Made by a program: the position numbers and the translations under genes. Below the pieces are notes generated by a model, which was not told the DNA's origin, did no database searches, and was given only the letters and a program-made list of their open reading frames with translations. A stretch of 64,000 nucleotides of DNA, from assembly GCF_003243465.1 (NCBI RefSeq), contig NZ_QFQZ01000018.1, forward strand, positions 1 to 64,000, given 5' to 3'. The DNA comes from Caulobacter segnis (GTDB lineage Bacteria; Pseudomonadota; Alphaproteobacteria; Caulobacterales; Caulobacteraceae). This document shows positions 35,764-45,117 of the stretch, one piece after another. How positions within the stretch are numbered: the first letter of the stretch is position 1; each line of letters begins with the position of its first letter.

Positions 35764-36210
35764 ATGGAACAACCCGATCGCTCCGAAGCCGCTTCACGTC
35801 GGCTGCTGTCCGAGATCGTCGCCGAGGGCGGCCTTAGCGCGAACGTGATGGCCGCCGCCTGTCCCTCGCGGGAGGTGCTTAATCACGTCACCAGCCGCTG
35901 GGGCGTCCTGGTGCTGATGGCGCTCGAGGCCCGCACCCTGCGCTTCAGCCAGCTGAAGCGCCAGATCGGCGGCGTCAGCGAGCGGATGCTGGCCCAGACC
36001 CTAAAGCTGCTCGAAGGCGACGGCTTCGTCCGCCGGCAGGCCTTCGAGGTCGTGCCCCCGCACGTCGAGTACAGCCTGACGCCGCTAGGCCTGGAGGCCG
36101 CCGAACGCGTGCGGGGGCTGGCCGACTGGATCCAGGTCAATATCGGCCGGATCGTGGAGCACTGGGATCCTGAAGATCTCGCCGCCTATGCGCCCGAGAT
36201 CATGGCCTAG
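35764..36210 (+). CDS. HxlR family transcriptional regulator, QorR-like
   Basis: About 148 aa with the HxlR Cys in AAACPSREVLNHVTSRWGVLVL and recognition region RFSQLKRQIGGVSERMLAQTL. ATG 35764 has AAGG five bases upstream; ATG 35752 is also in frame without an SD. Divergent from qorB, so it probably represses it until a thiol-reactive signal arrives. Confidence 0.88.
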   Translation: MEQPDRSEAASRRLLSEIVAEGGLSANVMAAACPSREVLNHVTSRWGVLVLMALEARTLRFSQLKRQIGGVSERMLAQTLKLLEGDGFVRRQAFEVVPPHVEYSLTPLGLEAAERVRGLADWIQVNIGRIVEHWDPEDLAAYAPEIMA

Positions 36211-37304
36211 CGCCGATTGTCGGGCCCCAGCGGCAGGCGGGCGTAGATCGCCGCACCGGTGCGGGCGAAGGCGTCGGCGCCGAACCGCTCCAGCACCCGG
36301 GCGCGAGAGGCCTCCCCCAGGTCGGCCAAGCGCTCCGGCGCGGCGAGCAGCTTGCGCAGCGCATCCGCCAGGGCCCCGGCGTCGCCGGGCGGGACCACGT
36401 AGCCCGTCCGCTGGTCCAGGACCGTGAACGGCATCTCGCCGACCGACGAAGCGATGACTGGCAGGCCGGCCTCCATGGCCTCGTGGGCGGCGATGCACAG
36501 GCCTTCCGAGCGCGAGGGCTGCACATAGGCGTGCAGGCTCGCCAAGAACGCCCGAGGCTGGGGCTGGAAACCGACGAGTTCGACATTGTCGAGCCCCGCT
36601 GCGGCGATCTGGGCCGTGAGAGCCTCGCGCTGGGCGCCGTCGCCGGCGATCCTGAAGCAGAATGGCGCGGGCGGCGCGAAGCCCGCCGCCTTCAGGCTTG
36701 CCAAGGCCTCGACCAGCACGTCGTAGCCCTTCACGCGATGCAGCCGACCCAGCGAGCCGAGCTCGATCGTTTGGCCAGGCGTCCAGGGCCTGGCGGTCGG
36801 CGCCTCGCCTTTCGCCGCGAACAGGGGCCAGGTCGTCAGTCGCTCGGCCGGAACGCCCAGGCGCTCGGCGGTCAAGCGGGTGACGTTGTCGGAGTCGCCG
36901 ATCCACAGCTGGCTCAGGCTCTGGGTGGCGCGCAGCAGGACCTTGTTGGCGGGTTTGAGAAAGGCCGCGTGCTGCCAGCTCACCACCGGCAGCCGCCGAC
37001 GCAAGCCGACCAGCTGTCCCAGAAGCGTCGCCCGGGTCAGCGAGGTCCAGACCAGGTCCGGCTTGAAGGCGGCGAGGCTGCGGTCCAGCCAGGCCAGGGC
37101 CGCGGCGTGATCCTTTTCCTGGCCGTCGCGGACATGGACCGTCAGGCCGTCGGCTTCGATGGCCGCCAGGGCCCGGCCGTCGCGCCGAAGCAGGGCGAAC
37201 ACCTCGACCTCGGCGCCCTGGGCGCGCAGCACGCGGGTCACCGCCGGCACCGGCGCGGCCGCGCCGCCGCCTTCCAGCGAGTTGATCACATAGGCGATCC
37301 GCAT
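36207..37304 (-). CDS. Glycosyltransferase family 4 protein
   Basis: A 365-aa GT-B enzyme transferring a sugar from a nucleotide donor. N-terminal INSLEGGGAAAPVP is the acceptor-side loop, and the C-terminal PSRSEGLCIAAHEAMEAGLPVIAS holds the E-x7-E donor-phosphate motif. The adjacent gene is a glycerophosphotransferase-like protein in the same direction. Likely role: a cell-surface polysaccharide, by context only. Confidence 0.9.
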   Translation of the reverse strand: MRIAYVINSLEGGGAAAPVPAVTRVLRAQGAEVEVFALLRRDGRALAAIEADGLTVHVRDGQEKDHAAALAWLDRSLAAFKPDLVWTSLTRATLLGQLVGLRRRLPVVSWQHAAFLKPANKVLLRATQSLSQLWIGDSDNVTRLTAERLGVPAERLTTWPLFAAKGEAPTARPWTPGQTIELGSLGRLHRVKGYDVLVEALASLKAAGFAPPAPFCFRIAGDGAQREALTAQIAAAGLDNVELVGFQPQPRAFLASLHAYVQPSRSEGLCIAAHEAMEAGLPVIASSVGEMPFTVLDQRTGYVVPPGDAGALADALRKLLAAPERLADLGEASRARVLERFGADAFARTGAAIYARLPLGPDNRR

Positions 37305-37308
37305 GGCG

Positions 37309-38511
37309 CTAGCCGGCGACCGCCATCGCCGGCTGGACGGAGGCCTCGGGCCAGTCGAGCCCGGCGAACCGGGCCAGGGCGCGCGCGGCCCGCGACGAGG
37401 ACGGTTCGGCGGTGAGGTCGAAGCTGCGGTCGAACAGCGCCTGCTGGACCGGACGCCAGATCGCGGCGTGGTCCTGCCGGGCGGCGGCCAGGGCTGGCCC
37501 CAGCTCTGCGGCTCGGCCGATGACGGGACCGGCGCGCCAGTGCTCGAAGTTGGGATCGCCGCGCCAGTCGAAGCCGTGGGTGTTCAGGAACACGCAGGGG
37601 CGCGGATGCAGCAGGAACTCGTAGATCTGGCTGCTGACGTCGCCCAGATAGATATCCGCCCGCTGGGTGTAGGTCATGGTCGTCGAGGCCCGGCTGCCCA
37701 GGTCGATGTGGATGTTGGCCGCCCGCAGATACTTCTCGTCGATATGGCCCGCGCGATCCAGCCGCAGCTTGTCGATCGTGACCACGAACGGACGCTCGAA
37801 CAGCATCACGTGCGGGGCGAAGATCAGCTGGTACTCGTCATGCTCGACGAACCAGTCCAGCACCGCGCGCCCCTCGTCGTACCAGGACGAGAGGTGCGGC
37901 GAGACATGCGGATTATACAGCACCACCGGACGCTGGTCGTCGACGAACGGCAGGTTCGGCCGTGGCGGCGCGAGATCGAACTTGGGATAGCCGACAACCG
38001 AGATCGTCTCGGGCTTCACGCCGGCCTCGCTGATCAGGCGCTCGCGGATCTTGGGGCCGGAAACCAGCACATGGTCGAAGCCGGCGCTGGCCTTGTCGAA
38101 GCCGATCGCCCGGTCGCCGGCCCCGTGCCGGGTGTGGACGATCTTCAGATCGGTCAGGCCGTAGCGGGTCTTCAGGATCAGCGAGGTCTTCTCGGCGACG
38201 ACCAGGATGTCCAGCGACCGGAAGAAATCGAGATTGTCCCGATAGATCATCAGCTTGGTGGCCGGGATCAAGGCCTCCAGGACACCCGCGAGGTTCTTTG
38301 ACAACCCGGGTTTCAGGCCCAGTTGGACCAGGGTCACGCCCTTGCCGATCATACCCTCGGACAGCCTGATCACCTCCGCGCTGAGGCGGGGGTTGGTCGT
38401 GGCCACCACGATGTCCAGGTCGGGCCGGCCGCGCGCCAGCGCCACCGCGATCGGCAGGCTGTGCGCCACCTGGTGGACCTGATCGTGATTGAAGAGAAAG
38501 CCGATCCGCAT
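37309..38511 (-). CDS. CDP-glycerol glycerophosphotransferase-like protein
   Basis: A 400-aa protein with GT-B-like organisation. The C-terminal half has LYNPHVSPHLSSWYDEG and YLGDVSSQIYEFLLHPRPCVFLN, resembling TagF/TagB-type CDP-glycerol transferases or related glycosyltransferases. It ends 5 nt before the family-4 gene and is transcribed first. The acceptor and product are unknown; surface-glycan modification is inferred. Confidence 0.75.
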   Translation of the reverse strand: MRIGFLFNHDQVHQVAHSLPIAVALARGRPDLDIVVATTNPRLSAEVIRLSEGMIGKGVTLVQLGLKPGLSKNLAGVLEALIPATKLMIYRDNLDFFRSLDILVVAEKTSLILKTRYGLTDLKIVHTRHGAGDRAIGFDKASAGFDHVLVSGPKIRERLISEAGVKPETISVVGYPKFDLAPPRPNLPFVDDQRPVVLYNPHVSPHLSSWYDEGRAVLDWFVEHDEYQLIFAPHVMLFERPFVVTIDKLRLDRAGHIDEKYLRAANIHIDLGSRASTTMTYTQRADIYLGDVSSQIYEFLLHPRPCVFLNTHGFDWRGDPNFEHWRAGPVIGRAAELGPALAAARQDHAAIWRPVQQALFDRSFDLTAEPSSSRAARALARFAGLDWPEASVQPAMAVAG

Positions 38512-38583
38512 AACGTTGAGACGACGTCGCGCGGCGACCGCCTCAAGCCAAGCTTCGTGAAGGTTGCGTGACGTCCGGCGTTA

Positions 38584-38630
38584 GAGCGTGAGGCCGAAAG
38601 TGGGAACCGGTTTCGGCTGACCTCACGCTC
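38584..38630. repeat. Dispersed alphaproteobacterial palindrome (GAGCGTGAGG ... CCTCACGCTC)
   Basis: Ten-base arms at 38584-38593 and 38621-38630 with an inner CCGAAA/TTTCGG pair. This GCGTGA-type intergenic palindrome is well known in rhizobia and caulobacters. It sits between two minus-strand genes and may help terminate rnhA. Confidence 0.7.
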
Positions 38631-38637
38631 CAAGGCT

Positions 38638-39084
38638 CTAGAAGCGCGGATTGGCCTCGCGCAGCCCCTGGTTGGCCAGGGCGTCCGCCCGTTCGTTCAG
38701 CGGATGGCCGGCGTGGCCCTTGACCCAGCGCCAGTCGACGTCATGGCGCGAGCGAGCCGCGTCTAGCCGCTTCCAGAGGTCGTCGTTCTTGACCGGGCTC
38801 TTGTCGGCGGTCTTCCAGCCGCGGGCCTTCCAGCCCCGGATCCATTCCTGGATGCCCTTCATCACGTACTGGCTGTCGGTGTGGAGCTCGACGGTGCAGG
38901 GACGGTTCAGGAGTTCCAGCGCCTGGATGGCGGCCATCAGCTCCATGCGGTTGTTGGTGGTCCCCGCCTCGCCGCCGCAGATTTCCTTTTTCTTGTCGCC
39001 GTAGAACAGGATGGCGCCCCAGCCGCCGGGGCCCGGATTCCCCTTGCAGGCGCCATCGGTATAGATCGTGACCTTGGGCGTCAT
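38638..39084 (-). CDS. rnhA: Ribonuclease HI
   Basis: A 148-aa enzyme cleaving the RNA of RNA-DNA hybrids. The catalytic first Asp is in IYTDGACKGNPGPGGWGAIL, then TNNRMELMAAIQAL (Glu), ELHTDSQYVMKGI (Asp) and the basic-protrusion WIRGWKARGWK. It overlaps upstream thrB by 4 nt (ATGA), so the two are co-translated. Confidence 0.96.
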   Translation of the reverse strand: MTPKVTIYTDGACKGNPGPGGWGAILFYGDKKKEICGGEAGTTNNRMELMAAIQALELLNRPCTVELHTDSQYVMKGIQEWIRGWKARGWKTADKSPVKNDDLWKRLDAARSRHDVDWRWVKGHAGHPLNERADALANQGLREANPRF

Positions 39085-40034
39085 GCGAACAGCACGAGGC
39101 CCTCGCGGTGGACGGCCAGCTTGCGCTCGTACTCCAGCGGGTCCTTGGGCTTGACCAGCGCGCCGGCGGGCGTCGCGCCCCAGTCGGCCAGGCGGGTCAG
39201 GAAGAAGCGCATGGCCGCGCCGCGCGCCAGGATCGGCAGGGCTTCCTTCTCGGCGGGGCTCAGAGGCCGGCGGCGTTCATAGCCGTTCAGCAGGGCCTTG
39301 GCGGCGGTGATGTTGAAGCTGCCGTCGGCCTCGAAACACCAGGCGTTCAGCGTCACGGCCAGGTCGTAGGCGTAGGCGTCGTCGCAGGCGAAGTAGAAGT
39401 CGATCGTGGCGGCGAACTTGCCGTCCGAGTGGAAGAAGACGTTGTCGGGGAAGTAGTCGGCGTGGACGGTGCCGCTCGGCAGGTTGCGCGGCCACATCAG
39501 GGACAGCTGCGCCAGGTCCTGGTCGATTGTGGCGGAAAGGCCGGGCTTCAGGCCCTCGGCGGCCTTGCGGTGCTTGGAAAACAGCGGCGCCCAGGCGGCT
39601 TGGCCCAGATCGTTGGCGCGACGGGCCGGATAGCCCTCGCCGGCCAGGTGCAGCCAGGCCAGACCTTCGCCGGCCTCGCGGCAGTGGGCGGCGGTCGGCT
39701 TGCGCGCCGAGAGGCCGGGCATGAACTCGACGATCGCGGCCGGCTTGCCGCGCAGGCTCGACAGCGTCCGGCCCTGGCGGTCGGGGATCGGCCGCGCGCT
39801 CGGATAGTTCTTGTCGGCCAGCCAGGTCAGCAGATTCAGGAAATAGGGCAGGTCCTCGGCCTTCACCCGACGCTCGTAGACGGTCAGGATGTAGCGACCC
39901 TTCTCCGTCTCCAGCAGGAAGTTGGAGTTCTCCACGCCCTCGGCGATGCCCTTGAACGCCAGCGGCGCGCCAAGGTCGTAGCCCTCGAGGAAGGCGGCGA
40001 GTTCGTCGTCGGTGATGTCGGTATAGACGGCCAT
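39081..40034 (-). CDS. thrB: Homoserine kinase type II
   Basis: A 317-aa APH-fold kinase phosphorylating homoserine, the step before ThrC. Family features: MAVYTDITDDELAAFLEGYDLG N-terminus (abridged), GIAEGVENSNFLLET nucleotide region, GTVHADYFPDNVFF catalytic loop and ATIDFYFACDDAYAYDLA as DFG-like segment. This is the aminoglycoside-phosphotransferase type, not the GHMP type. It is operonic with rnhA. Confidence 0.95.
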   Translation of the reverse strand: MAVYTDITDDELAAFLEGYDLGAPLAFKGIAEGVENSNFLLETEKGRYILTVYERRVKAEDLPYFLNLLTWLADKNYPSARPIPDRQGRTLSSLRGKPAAIVEFMPGLSARKPTAAHCREAGEGLAWLHLAGEGYPARRANDLGQAAWAPLFSKHRKAAEGLKPGLSATIDQDLAQLSLMWPRNLPSGTVHADYFPDNVFFHSDGKFAATIDFYFACDDAYAYDLAVTLNAWCFEADGSFNITAAKALLNGYERRRPLSPAEKEALPILARGAAMRFFLTRLADWGATPAGALVKPKDPLEYERKLAVHREGLVLFA

Positions 40035-40130
40035 GACGGGGGGATGCGGGAGCCGGCGCTGGCGGTCAAGGGGGGCGATCCTGTCCCCGATCTCGCGGTC
40101 ATGCTATATTTGCGGAGAAGGAGCCGCGAG

Positions 40131-40355
40131 ATGATCGTTCTGAAGGTCGAGAAACAAGGCGACGATGTCGTGCTCGTGCCAAACGACGAGGCCCTTGCTT
40201 TGCTCGCGGCCGAGCCCGGCGATATCTTCGTCGTCTCCGAGACCGAAGGCGATCGGCTCGTGATTTCGAAGCAGCGCAGCCTGGAGGAACGGTTCGAGCG
40301 CGGTCGAGCCTTCCTCGGGCGATATCGCAAGACGTTCGAAGACCTCGCAAAATAG
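40131..40355 (+). CDS. AbrB/MazE-like antitoxin
   Basis: A 74-aa protein with a swapped-hairpin AbrB-like N-terminus (MIVLKVEKQGDDVVLVPNDEAL, then EPGDIFVVSETEGDRLVIS; abridged) and a basic/aromatic toxin-binding C-terminus. AAGGAG lies 7 nt before ATG 40131. It is followed 3 nt later by a Doc-family toxin gene, the order expected for an antitoxin. Canonical P1 Doc pairs with Phd; here the partner has an AbrB-type fold. Confidence 0.85.
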   Translation: MIVLKVEKQGDDVVLVPNDEALALLAAEPGDIFVVSETEGDRLVISKQRSLEERFERGRAFLGRYRKTFEDLAK

Positions 40356-40358
40356 GCG

Positions 40359-40742
40359 ATGATCGAACCGGTTTGGATGGATGAGGAGCTTCTTCTGAGG
40401 CTTCACGACGAGGTTCTGCGCGAGACCGGCGGCGCGCCCGGAGTGCGTGACCTCAATCTCCTGCGTTCGGCTTTAGCCCGTCCGCTCAATCGTTATGTCT
40501 ACGAGCGCGTAGCGGATCTCGTTGAGCTCGCCGCGAGCTATGCTGTCGCGATCTCCGGCAATCATCCTTTTATCGACGGTAACAAGCGGGCGGCGTTCAT
40601 GGCGCTCGGTCTTTTCCTCGATGACAATGGCCTGGAGTTGATTGCCGAAGGAGACGACGCGACCCAGACCATGTTGGCCGTCGCCGCCGGGGAGCTCGAC
40701 ATTCCCGCCTTGACCGAGTGGCTGCGAACCCGCGTCGTTTAG
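40359..40742 (+). CDS. Doc family (death-on-curing) toxin
   Basis: A 127-aa Fic-fold toxin. The Fic motif reads HPFIDGNKRAAF, with Lys after GN as in Doc kinases that phosphorylate EF-Tu, not the GNGR of AMP-transferring Fic proteins. It begins MIEPVWMDEELLLRLHDEVL (abridged). It directly follows the AbrB-like gene. Base composition is visibly less GC-rich than in flanking genes, suggesting acquisition. Confidence 0.92.
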   Translation: MIEPVWMDEELLLRLHDEVLRETGGAPGVRDLNLLRSALARPLNRYVYERVADLVELAASYAVAISGNHPFIDGNKRAAFMALGLFLDDNGLELIAEGDDATQTMLAVAAGELDIPALTEWLRTRVV

Positions 40743-40987
40743 GGCGTTGGCGGCGGAGGCGGATCACAAGGTGATGATCTTGTGGGACGTCTCAGCTCGC
40801 GACAAGGCGGCGACCGATCGTCCTTCGGGGCGAGAGCCATCCTTACATCTCACGGCGAGGCGATCCTTGACTGACCTGATCAGCCCTGCACGCTGCAGCC
40901 TCCAAGAGATTTAAGGATCGCACCGACCTGGCGACGTCGGCTTTTGAACCGTTGCCGGTCTAGGTTTTAGCCATCACAACTAAGGCC
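40743..40987. other. 245-base gap with one small inverted repeat
   Basis: Contains CACAAG-N8-CTTGTG (40765-40784) with no T-run, and a comparatively AT-rich segment before the next gene. No ORF with protein-like composition or clear promoter is seen. Confidence 0.5.
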
Positions 40988-41506
40988 ATGCGTCCTCTTC
41001 GTCTGCCTCTCCTGATCGTCCTGACTGTGACGGCTAGCCAAGCGGCTTCTGAGCCACTGGAGCGGCCAACTGTGGAGACGACCATCCGAGTTGAGCGCGA
41101 ACAGGGCGGGTCATGTTCGGAGATACGCGTGGGCAAGCCGGGCGGGGCTCCGACGCTGATCATGACCGACATATGCCACGGTTGGAGCACCACGACGTGT
41201 GCCGATAAGTTGTTTTTCCGGGGCGTGGGGGTGACCGAGGATCAGGGGCAGGTGTTTTTCACCGAGGAAAGCCGCGCTGTCGATGCGGTGCGGCTGGTGG
41301 ACCAAAGCATTCGGACGCGCTGGCCGCGCCATGAACACTTGAACCTCACTTTCGGCGCGCCACGATGCGAAGGCGCGGCGCTCGTGCTGCCGCTTTCCGG
41401 CTCGCACATGCGGGCGAACGCCGACGGACCGGCGAGCGGCTTCACGGGAGAAATTCGGATGAGGAGCGCGCGGGACCTGCGGGTGACGGTTCGGCCGAAG
41501 CGATAG
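40988..41506 (+). CDS. Predicted secreted protein, unknown
   Basis: A 172-aa protein with a signal peptide (about residues 1-20, SQAAS cleavage region). The mature part has four Cys (GSCSE, DICHG, TTCAD, PRCEG), possibly two disulfides, and a beta-rich look. No family is recognised. It lies in the lower-GC patch with the toxin-antitoxin pair. Confidence 0.65.
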   Translation: MRPLRLPLLIVLTVTASQAASEPLERPTVETTIRVEREQGGSCSEIRVGKPGGAPTLIMTDICHGWSTTTCADKLFFRGVGVTEDQGQVFFTEESRAVDAVRLVDQSIRTRWPRHEHLNLTFGAPRCEGAALVLPLSGSHMRANADGPASGFTGEIRMRSARDLRVTVRPKR

Positions 41507-41526
41507 GCACAGTTTCGCTGACCGCC

Positions 41527-42486
41527 CTAAGCCGTCAGCAGCCGCGGCAGCTTAAACGTGATCGTCTCCCGCGCCTCGACCAGTTCCTCGACCGTCGTGT
41601 CGAACCGCGCGGCGATGGCGTCGATGACTCCCTGCACCAGGTCTTCTGGGGCAGACGCCCCAGCGGTCAGGCCCACGCGCGAAACGCCCTCGAACCAGGC
41701 CCAGTCGACCCCCGAGGCGTCGTCGATCAGGTGCGCCTCGCGGGCGCCGGCCTTCAGGCCCACTTCCTTCAGGCGCACCGAATTCGACGAGTTCTTCGAG
41801 CCGACCACCAGCACGAGCTCGGCCTGCTCGGCCAGGCGACGCACCGCGTCCTGGCGGTTGGTGGTGGCGTAGCAGATGTCTTCCTTGTGCGGGGCGGCGA
41901 TGCCGGGGAAGCGCTCGCGCAGCAGGGCGATCATGTCGGCGGTGTCGTCGACCGACAGGGTGGTCTGGGTCAGGAAGGCCACGTTGCCGGCGTCCTTGGG
42001 CTCCCAGGCGGCGGCGTCGTTGATGTCCTCGATCAGGGTGACCGCGCCGTCCGGAAGCTGGCCCATGGTGCCGATCACCTCGGGGTGGCCGGCGTGGCCG
42101 ATCAGCACGATCTCGCGGCCGGCGTCGTAGTGCTTCTGGGCCTCGACATGGACCTTGGAGACCAGCGGGCAGGTGGCGTCGAGATAGATCATCTCGCGCG
42201 CCTTGGCCTCGGCCGGCACCGACTTGGGCACGCCGTGGGCCGAGAACACCACCGGGCGGTCGTCGGGCGCCTCGGACAGCTCCTCGATGAACACCGCGCC
42301 CAAGGCCTTCAGGCGGTCCACGACGTGACGGTTGTGGACGATCTCGTGGCGGACATAGACCGGGGCGCCGAACTTCTCGACGGCGCGTTCGACGATCTGG
42401 ATGGCGCGATCCACGCCGGCGCAGAAGCCGCGCGGGCTGGCCAGCAGCAGCGAGATCGGGCGACGGATCGGGGTCTGGGCGTTCAT
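41527..42486 (-). CDS. ispH: 4-hydroxy-3-methylbut-2-enyl diphosphate reductase
   Basis: Last enzyme of the MEP isoprenoid pathway, using a [4Fe-4S] cluster to make IPP and DMAPP. Cluster Cys are in SPRGFCAGVDRAI (C22), DATCPLVSKVH and the third in DICYATTNRQDAV; the NSSNSVRL substrate loop is also visible. The 319-aa length is typical. Divergent from a secreted-protein gene. Confidence 0.96.
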   Translation of the reverse strand: MNAQTPIRRPISLLLASPRGFCAGVDRAIQIVERAVEKFGAPVYVRHEIVHNRHVVDRLKALGAVFIEELSEAPDDRPVVFSAHGVPKSVPAEAKAREMIYLDATCPLVSKVHVEAQKHYDAGREIVLIGHAGHPEVIGTMGQLPDGAVTLIEDINDAAAWEPKDAGNVAFLTQTTLSVDDTADMIALLRERFPGIAAPHKEDICYATTNRQDAVRRLAEQAELVLVVGSKNSSNSVRLKEVGLKAGAREAHLIDDASGVDWAWFEGVSRVGLTAGASAPEDLVQGVIDAIAARFDTTVEELVEARETITFKLPRLLTA

Positions 42487-42628
42487 GGGCCGGAACCTAG
42501 TCTCTCGCCGCGGCCGGCGCCAGGAGTCTGCGTCGTTGCGACGTCACGCATATGCCTTTATCAGGCTGCATGACGCCGAAGGGGCCTGTGGCCTCGCTTG
42601 GCTCTCGTTTCTTTTCACCGGACGTTTC

Positions 42629-43318
42629 ATGCGCCGCACTTTCACGCTCGCCCTCAGCGCCCTGATGGCCGTCTCGATCGCCGCGACCACGGCGACGGCC
42701 GCTTACGCCCAGCGCGGTCCCGGCGGCGACCAGGGCGGCGGTGACGACGACGGCGCCAAGAAGAAGAAGCGCGACGAGGAATGGAACCAGCCGAAGGCGC
42801 CGCTGCCGCAGCTGCGCAACGCCGGTCCCTGCCCGTTCGTGAAGGTGCTGTACGACGCCAGCCGCTATGTCGAGTTCAAGGACGGCAAGGAGTCGGCCGC
42901 TCAGGCGGGCTTCACCGGCGAGATCCAGAGCCTGGCCTCGGGCTGCGCCTACAAGGGCGACGAGCCGATCAGGATCCGCCTCGAGGCGCTGTTCCAGCTG
43001 GGCAAGGGCCCGCAGGCGCAGGGCGACAAGCACGTCTACCGCTACTGGGTCGCCGTGACCGAGCGGAACCAGGCCGTGATCGCCAAGGACTATTTCGACC
43101 TGCCCGTGACCTTCGCGCCCGGCCAGGACCGCGCCTATGCGCGCGAGACGATCGAGCAGATCACCATTCCGCGCGCTGACGGCAAGGTCAGCGGCAGCAA
43201 CTTCGAGGTCCTGATCGGCTTCGACGTGACGCCGGAAATGGCGGCCTTCAACCGTGACGGCAAGCGCTTCCGCATCCAGGCCGGTCAGGTTCAACCAGGG
43301 ACTTCCACCAAGCAATGA
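42629..43318 (+). CDS. Secreted protein, unknown (upstream of argS)
   Basis: A 229-aa protein with a signal peptide (about residues 1-28, AYAQRG), then a Gly/Asp/Lys-rich stretch GGDDDGAKKKKRDEEW. The mature domain has two Cys (GPCPFV and SGCAYK) and probable beta structure. The Ala-Gln cleavage and conserved position before argS in caulobacters suggest a periplasmic or lipoprotein-like factor; no function is known. The stop overlaps argS by 4 nt. Confidence 0.7.
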   Translation: MRRTFTLALSALMAVSIAATTATAAYAQRGPGGDQGGGDDDGAKKKKRDEEWNQPKAPLPQLRNAGPCPFVKVLYDASRYVEFKDGKESAAQAGFTGEIQSLASGCAYKGDEPIRIRLEALFQLGKGPQAQGDKHVYRYWVAVTERNQAVIAKDYFDLPVTFAPGQDRAYARETIEQITIPRADGKVSGSNFEVLIGFDVTPEMAAFNRDGKRFRIQAGQVQPGTSTKQ

Positions 43319-45117
43319 ACGATTTGAAGCGGTCCTTGAGCGAGGCGGCTTCGGCCGCGTTCCAGGCCGCCGGACTTCCTCCCGAATTCGGACGCGTCAC
43401 CGCCTCCGACCGTCCCGACCTGGCCGATTTCCAGTGCAACGGCGCCCTCGCGGCGGCCAAGAGCGCCAAGCGCAATCCGCGCGAGATCGCTGCGCAGGTG
43501 GTCGAGATCCTGAAGGATGATCCGCGCCTAACCTCGGTCGAGATCGCCGGCGCCGGCTTTATCAACCTGCGGGTCAGCGACGAGGCCCTGTCGGCCCGCG
43601 CCCGCGAGATCGCCGCCGACACGCGGACCGGCGCCCAGGTGCTGGATGCCCCGCGCCGCGTGCTGATCGACTATGCCGGTCCCAATGTCGCCAAGCCGAT
43701 GCACGTGGGCCACCTGCGCGCCTCGATCATTGGCGAGTCGATCAAGCGCCTTTACCGCTTCCGCGGCGACGAGGTGCTGGGCGACGCCCACTTCGGCGAC
43801 TGGGGCTTCCAGATGGGCCTGCTGATCAGCGCCATCCTCGACGAAGACGCCACGATCGCCGCCCTGGTCGAGAAGCTGCCCGAGACCGCCGAAGGCGCCG
43901 ATCCGGCCGACGTCGCGGCGCTGAACGCCTTGCTCGACGCCCGCATCGGCTTGACCGATCTCGACCGCATCTATCCGGCCGCCTCGCTGCGCCAGAAGGA
44001 AGACGCCGCGTTCAAGGAGCGCGCCCGCAAGGCCACCGCCGAACTGCAGAACGGCCGCTATGGCTATCGCGCGCTGTGGAGCCACTTCGTCAAGGTCAGC
44101 CGGGTGGCCCTGGAGCGCGAGTTCCACGCCCTGGGCGTGGACTTCGACCTCTGGAAGGGCGAGAGCGACGCCAACGACCTGATCGGGCCGATGGTCGAGC
44201 AGCTGGAGGCCAAGGGCTTGCTGGTCGAGGACCAGGGCGCCCGCATCGTCCGCGTCGCCCGCGAGGATGACAAGCAGGACGTGCCGCCGCTGCTGGTGGT
44301 CTCCTCGGAGGGCTCGGCCATGTACGGCACGACGGATCTGGCCACGATCGTGGATCGCCGCCAGTCGTTCGACCCGCACCTAATCCTCTACTGCGTCGAC
44401 CAGCGCCAAGCTCTGCACTTCGAGACGGTGTTCCGCGCCGCCTATCTGGCCGGCTACGCCGAGGAGGGCTCGCTGGAGCACATCGGCTTCGGCACCATGA
44501 ACGGGACGGACGGCAAGCCGTTCAAGACGCGCGCCGGCGGCGTCCTGAAGCTGCACGACCTGATCGAGATGGCCCGCGAAAAGGCGCGTGAACGCCTGCG
44601 CGAAGCCGGCCTCGGCGCCGAGCTCTCGGAAGAGCAGTTCGAGGACACGGCCCACAAGGTCGGCGTCGCGGCTCTGAAGTTCGCCGACCTGCAGAACTTC
44701 CGCGGCACCTCCTACGTCTTCGACCTGGATCGCTTCACGAGCTTCGAGGGCAAGACCGGCCCGTACCTGCTGTACCAGTCGGTGCGCATCAAGAGCGTGC
44801 TGCGCAAGGCGGCCGAGGCGGGCGCTCGCGCGGGCGAGATCGTCATCGGCGAACAGGCCGAGCGGGACCTGGCCATGCTGCTGGACGCCTTCGAGGGCGC
44901 GCTGCAGGAGGCCTACGACAAGAAGGCCCCCAACTTCGTCGCCGAGCACGCCTACAAGCTGGCCCAGTCGTTCTCGAAATTCTACGCGGCCTGCCCGATC
45001 ATGAGCGCCGACAGCGACGCCCTGCGGGCCTCGCGCCTCGCCTTGGCGGAAACGACCCTGCGTCAGCTGGAGTTGGCGCTGGAGCTCCTCGGCATCGAAG
45101 CGCCGGAAAGGATGTAA
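43315..45117 (+). CDS. argS: Arginyl-tRNA synthetase
   Basis: A 600-aa class I synthetase charging tRNA-Arg. The HIGH-like motif is HVGH in PNVAKPMHVGHLRASIIGE (abridged) and there is no KMSKS, as expected for ArgRS; the GTMNGTDGKPFKTRAGG segment substitutes. The C-terminal DALRASRLALAETTLRQL anticodon-binding helices are normal. It overlaps the upstream secreted-protein gene by 4 nt. Confidence 0.96.
   Translation: MNDLKRSLSEAASAAFQAAGLPPEFGRVTASDRPDLADFQCNGALAAAKSAKRNPREIAAQVVEILKDDPRLTSVEIAGAGFINLRVSDEALSARAREIAADTRTGAQVLDAPRRVLIDYAGPNVAKPMHVGHLRASIIGESIKRLYRFRGDEVLGDAHFGDWGFQMGLLISAILDEDATIAALVEKLPETAEGADPADVAALNALLDARIGLTDLDRIYPAASLRQKEDAAFKERARKATAELQNGRYGYRALWSHFVKVSRVALEREFHALGVDFDLWKGESDANDLIGPMVEQLEAKGLLVEDQGARIVRVAREDDKQDVPPLLVVSSEGSAMYGTTDLATIVDRRQSFDPHLILYCVDQRQALHFETVFRAAYLAGYAEEGSLEHIGFGTMNGTDGKPFKTRAGGVLKLHDLIEMAREKARERLREAGLGAELSEEQFEDTAHKVGVAALKFADLQNFRGTSYVFDLDRFTSFEGKTGPYLLYQSVRIKSVLRKAAEAGARAGEIVIGEQAERDLAMLLDAFEGALQEAYDKKAPNFVAEHAYKLAQSFSKFYAACPIMSADSDALRASRLALAETTLRQLELALELLGIEAPERM

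Noticed and set aside
40765..40784. CACAAG-N8-CTTGTG hairpin after doc as a terminator
   Set aside because: Short stem and no T-run; kept only as a note in the gap entry.
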